Assembly (NCBI GenBank): GCA_902475825.1 | Contig: CABSBA010000013.1 | Location: 1 to 16,541 of the forward strand | Length of the DNA: 16,541 nucleotides | Direction of reading: 5' to 3' | DNA from: an uncultured Collinsella sp. | GTDB lineage: Bacteria; Actinomycetota; Coriobacteriia; Coriobacteriales; Coriobacteriaceae | Part shown: positions 15,301 through 16,541 of the stretch, piece after piece | Layout: each line of letters starts with the position of its first letter | Position numbering within the stretch: the first letter of the stretch is position 1 | The notes under the pieces: model-generated | Seen by the model: the letters and a program-made list of their open reading frames with translations, nothing else | Told to the model about the DNA's origin: nothing | Databases searched by the model: none | Position numbers and translations under genes: made by a program

Positions 15301-16541
15301 GGATCGTCATAACCGTACACCTTTGAAGCATCCTTGGGCTTCACCGTCACCGGACAGGGATCGACCTTAAGCTCGACTTCGCCCTTGCAGGACTCACCAG
15401 ACACGAGCTTTGCCTTAAACTCGAAGGTCTTGGTACCGGCATCGCGGATGCTCGGAGTCGTTTCGAGCCACAGCGTATCGCCCTTCATGCGGTACTGGAT
15501 AGATGCGACGGTATTAGTGTCAACCGTCACGCTGTGCCACTCGCCATCGTAGGTGCCCGAGTAGCCCTTGATGCCCAAAGCCGGGACCTCTACCGAACCC
15601 GACTCATGGCCGCACACGGAGCACTTCCCGTGCTTGGAGCCGGCCTCGCTAACCGTCGGCTGCTTGTCGATCGTCCATTCGTACGCATGCTCAGCGTTCA
15701 TCTTGATTTTGCGGGACTCCGCATTGCCGGCGGCATCCGTAGCCACGATTACGTGCTCGGCGCCAGCATCACCCTCGGCGGCCTTAACCGTATACCTACC
15801 GTCCTTGCCAGCCCTGAGTGCCTCACCGTTATCGGTAACCGTCACTGTCTCATCGCGGTCATCGATCACGTCAAACGTAACGCTTTCGCAATAGGTATTA
15901 TCCTCCCACAGGTCATAAATGGTGGGCGCATAGGTGTCCACGTAGGTATAAGGCTCTTTCTCAAACCACTCGTAGCCGCAAACCCTACAGACCTTTTGGC
16001 GAACACCATCAGCCTCAGGAGTTGCAGGCGTGATGATCTTGTAATTCCACCTACAACTCTGCCATACCTGGGCACGCTTGCAATACTTGCAGGCCTTATA
16101 GTGGCTACCATCGCCCGGTTGCCAGGCAGCATTGTCGGCAACAGCATGGGGTCCCGGCTCGATCTTGACCTCAGCATCGGCCGACGCATTGTGGTTGTTA
16201 TCCTCGGCATAGCGAACGTAGTACGTTCCCGACTTCGTAAGCTCGGTCAATTTACCGTCAGACGTTATCTTCTGGTAATCCCCACTCGACCCGCGACGAT
16301 ATTCCATCGCCTTGGTCACGCCCGAGATGGAACCGTCCTTGCTGCTGCACGTAGTCCAATTATTGCCCACAAGCCCAGCCGGCGCGTCCTGATCGGCCTT
16401 GGAAATCTTCACGGTCGCTTTGCCCGTAACGGTCAGGTAGTCAGAGGCCGTCACGCGATAATGGGTCGTATACTCGGCCGCATTGCGATAGGTCGGCTTG
16501 TCCGTCGTCCAATCACCGCCATCTTCACGGTACTCAATTTT
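12303..16541 (-). CDS. Giant cell-wall-anchored MBG/Cys-module repeat protein (N-terminus outside window)
   Basis: The frame is open from the window edge to the TAA at 12303, giving 1,412 visible residues; the start lies beyond 16541. A super-repeat of about 460-480 residues recurs. Its parts are a Cys/His module (HWHECTCGE, then HTFEWVVDK, then KHQQCTVCG); an Ig-like unit (GYSDEYDGAYH to PCPITV); MBG_2-like blocks (DASKTYGEADP, NYSITFVDGAFTI); a unit on AETVSGKKDGKITG; and a linker ending VEGVxKHE. CxxC modules lie near 12795-12918, 14173-14303, 15604-15640 and 15960-16090. The C-terminus has a Pro/Thr linker, 12 consecutive Thr, LPESGD (12387-12404), about 20 hydrophobic residues and MKRRA, a sortase signal. 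It is probably an adhesin or stalk displayed on the cell wall; the ligand is unknown. No sortase gene is in the window. Confidence 0.9.
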   Translation of the reverse strand, partial: KIEYREDGGDWTTDKPTYRNAAEYTTHYRVTASDYLTVTGKATVKISKADQDAPAGLVGNNWTTCSSKDGSISGVTKAMEYRRGSSGDYQKITSDGKLTELTKSGTYYVRYAEDNNHNASADAEVKIEPGPHAVADNAAWQPGDGSHYKACKYCKRAQVWQSCRWNYKIITPATPEADGVRQKVCRVCGYEWFEKEPYTYVDTYAPTIYDLWEDNTYCESVTFDVIDDRDETVTVTDNGEALRAGKDGRYTVKAAEGDAGAEHVIVATDAAGNAESRKIKMNAEHAYEWTIDKQPTVSEAGSKHGKCSVCGHESGSVEVPALGIKGYSGTYDGEWHSVTVDTNTVASIQYRMKGDTLWLETTPSIRDAGTKTFEFKAKLVSGESCKGEVELKVDPCPVTVKPKDASKVYGYDDPNFKLEAVEGTIPNGESLSWLKIHREPGENVGAYKLTIEQREPLNTVDKIRQGNYELTLLQTGTFEITKRQIGVGWAVGTYTYNGKPQGPKVTVSNVAEGDEGKVSYEVENATGIDAGSYPAKVTGLAGDPEVIKNYALPTENLEYTYTIYKAEQEKPQGLKATAETIRGKCDGKIEGAHGGVAYRLFRTEAGDADGETMVSEDGKIENLAAGDYQVWYAETDNYLPSTPVEVHVGKGKYLNVSLSEKNDAYSIVWHSPNRLQWHESVEFSVKISDAYYAGDDFAVKANGVLLEKNEDGRFVLSDVEENTAITVEGVHKHEVVNDKWLSDDNAHWHECTCGEKIDEAAHTFEWVVDKAPTATEAGSKHQQCTVCGHALPAVEIPAAAIAGYSDEYDGAYHTVDATRLPEGATAQYSTDGKNWSSEAPKIRDVGTLTVSYKVTIDGTTAEGEVTLEVKPCPITVAADDASKTYGEADPVFTWTITSGELVEGESLQGIEIEREDDDNVREGGYALQLTQPEGANPNYSITFVDGAFTINQRLLTVTWGTTEFTYDGKEHCPVATLGNVIGNDDLGATVEGSQTEVGTSYKATLVELTGKAAGNYMLPSEGLTCEFSIKNAAQDAPVVQTTAETVSGKKDGKITGVDAAMEWRAKGAAEYQAVGEGVTELKDLAAGVYEVRYQAKANYDASAVTEVTVKAGRKLVVTLPGNQVGYSLTSTATELDWHGSAKLAISIDGAYFTSKDYAVKVDGKAVKLSDAGTFELKDVEHDVNVTVEGVLKHEPDGSGWAHDAKNHWHVCRCGEVLDKAEHTFEWVVDTPATVEAKGEKHQECTVCGEKGKTEEIAILKPEIIDGKGQAITVDTAKNLSFRSNAPIRYFQKVLVDDREVAAENYVLTEGSTIVTLKASFLKTLGVGEHKLSVVSATGTAETTFTVAEAAKPAPGQTTTTTTTTTTTTSKPKKKTGKETLPESGDSTYAMAGAGLAAGVAALLLAWTMKRRA
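12438..12473 (-). repeat. Trinucleotide (ACN)12 tract encoding 12 threonines
   Basis: Twelve consecutive ACN codons (ACC, ACT and ACG mixed) encode a Thr run in the wall-spanning linker just before the LPESGD sorting signal. Near-repetitive ACT/ACG triplets could vary in number by slippage without breaking the frame. Such linkers usually span peptidoglycan. Confidence 0.8.

Overview
The window is GC-rich, tightly packed bacterial chromosome. Its gene content points to a gut actinobacterium of the class Coriobacteriia, probably close to Collinsella; this is inferred from style and content, not from a search. The evidence is an actinobacterial heat-shock operon (dnaK-grpE-dnaJ-hspR, with a MerR-type repressor), a de novo NAD operon ending in a NiaR-type repressor, a small clostridial-type ferredoxin, and a large cell-wall-anchored repeat protein. 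Every protein gene except the ferredoxin is on the minus strand. I see no rRNA, tRNA, CRISPR array, transposase or phage gene.

Layout from left to right. 1-151 is an intergenic region with a long inverted repeat. 152-2452 (-) is an aconitase-family [4Fe-4S] hydratase. 2453-2893 is a structured non-coding stretch holding a small dyad, short direct repeats, a ~99-nt near-perfect hairpin and two copies of a 41-bp hairpin repeat. 2894-7188 (-) is the chaperone operon, transcribed dnaK, grpE, dnaJ, hspR, with a strong terminator-like hairpin between grpE and dnaJ. 7189-7783 is a divergent intergenic region carrying the probable dnaK and ferredoxin promoters. 7784-7969 (+) is the 2[4Fe-4S] ferredoxin. 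7970-8170 is a convergent spacer with a bidirectional terminator and a second long inverted repeat. 8171-12038 (-) is nadA-nadB-nadC-niaR. 12039-12302 holds the nadA promoter with an overlapping operator-like dyad, a third long inverted repeat, and the terminator of the next gene. 12303-16541 (-) is the C-terminal 1,412 residues of a giant surface protein whose N-terminus lies beyond the window.

How the genes fit together. NadB and NadA convert aspartate and dihydroxyacetone phosphate to quinolinate, and NadC converts quinolinate to nicotinate mononucleotide. NiaR would sense nicotinate and repress the operon through the perfect 19-bp dyad that overlaps the nadA promoter, a self-contained feedback loop. 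DnaK, GrpE and DnaJ form the Hsp70 machine, and HspR is the expected repressor of their own operon. NadA and the hydratase need Fe-S clusters and the ferredoxin carries two, but nothing here links them functionally.

Most of the coding content is ordinary. The less ordinary parts are the long hairpins in gene-end spacers, the terminator inside the chaperone operon, a DnaJ without a zinc finger beside hspR, a strong internal start signal in grpE, and the Cys-module/MBG super-repeat surface protein with an LPESG sorting motif. I did not find a clearly new multi-gene system.
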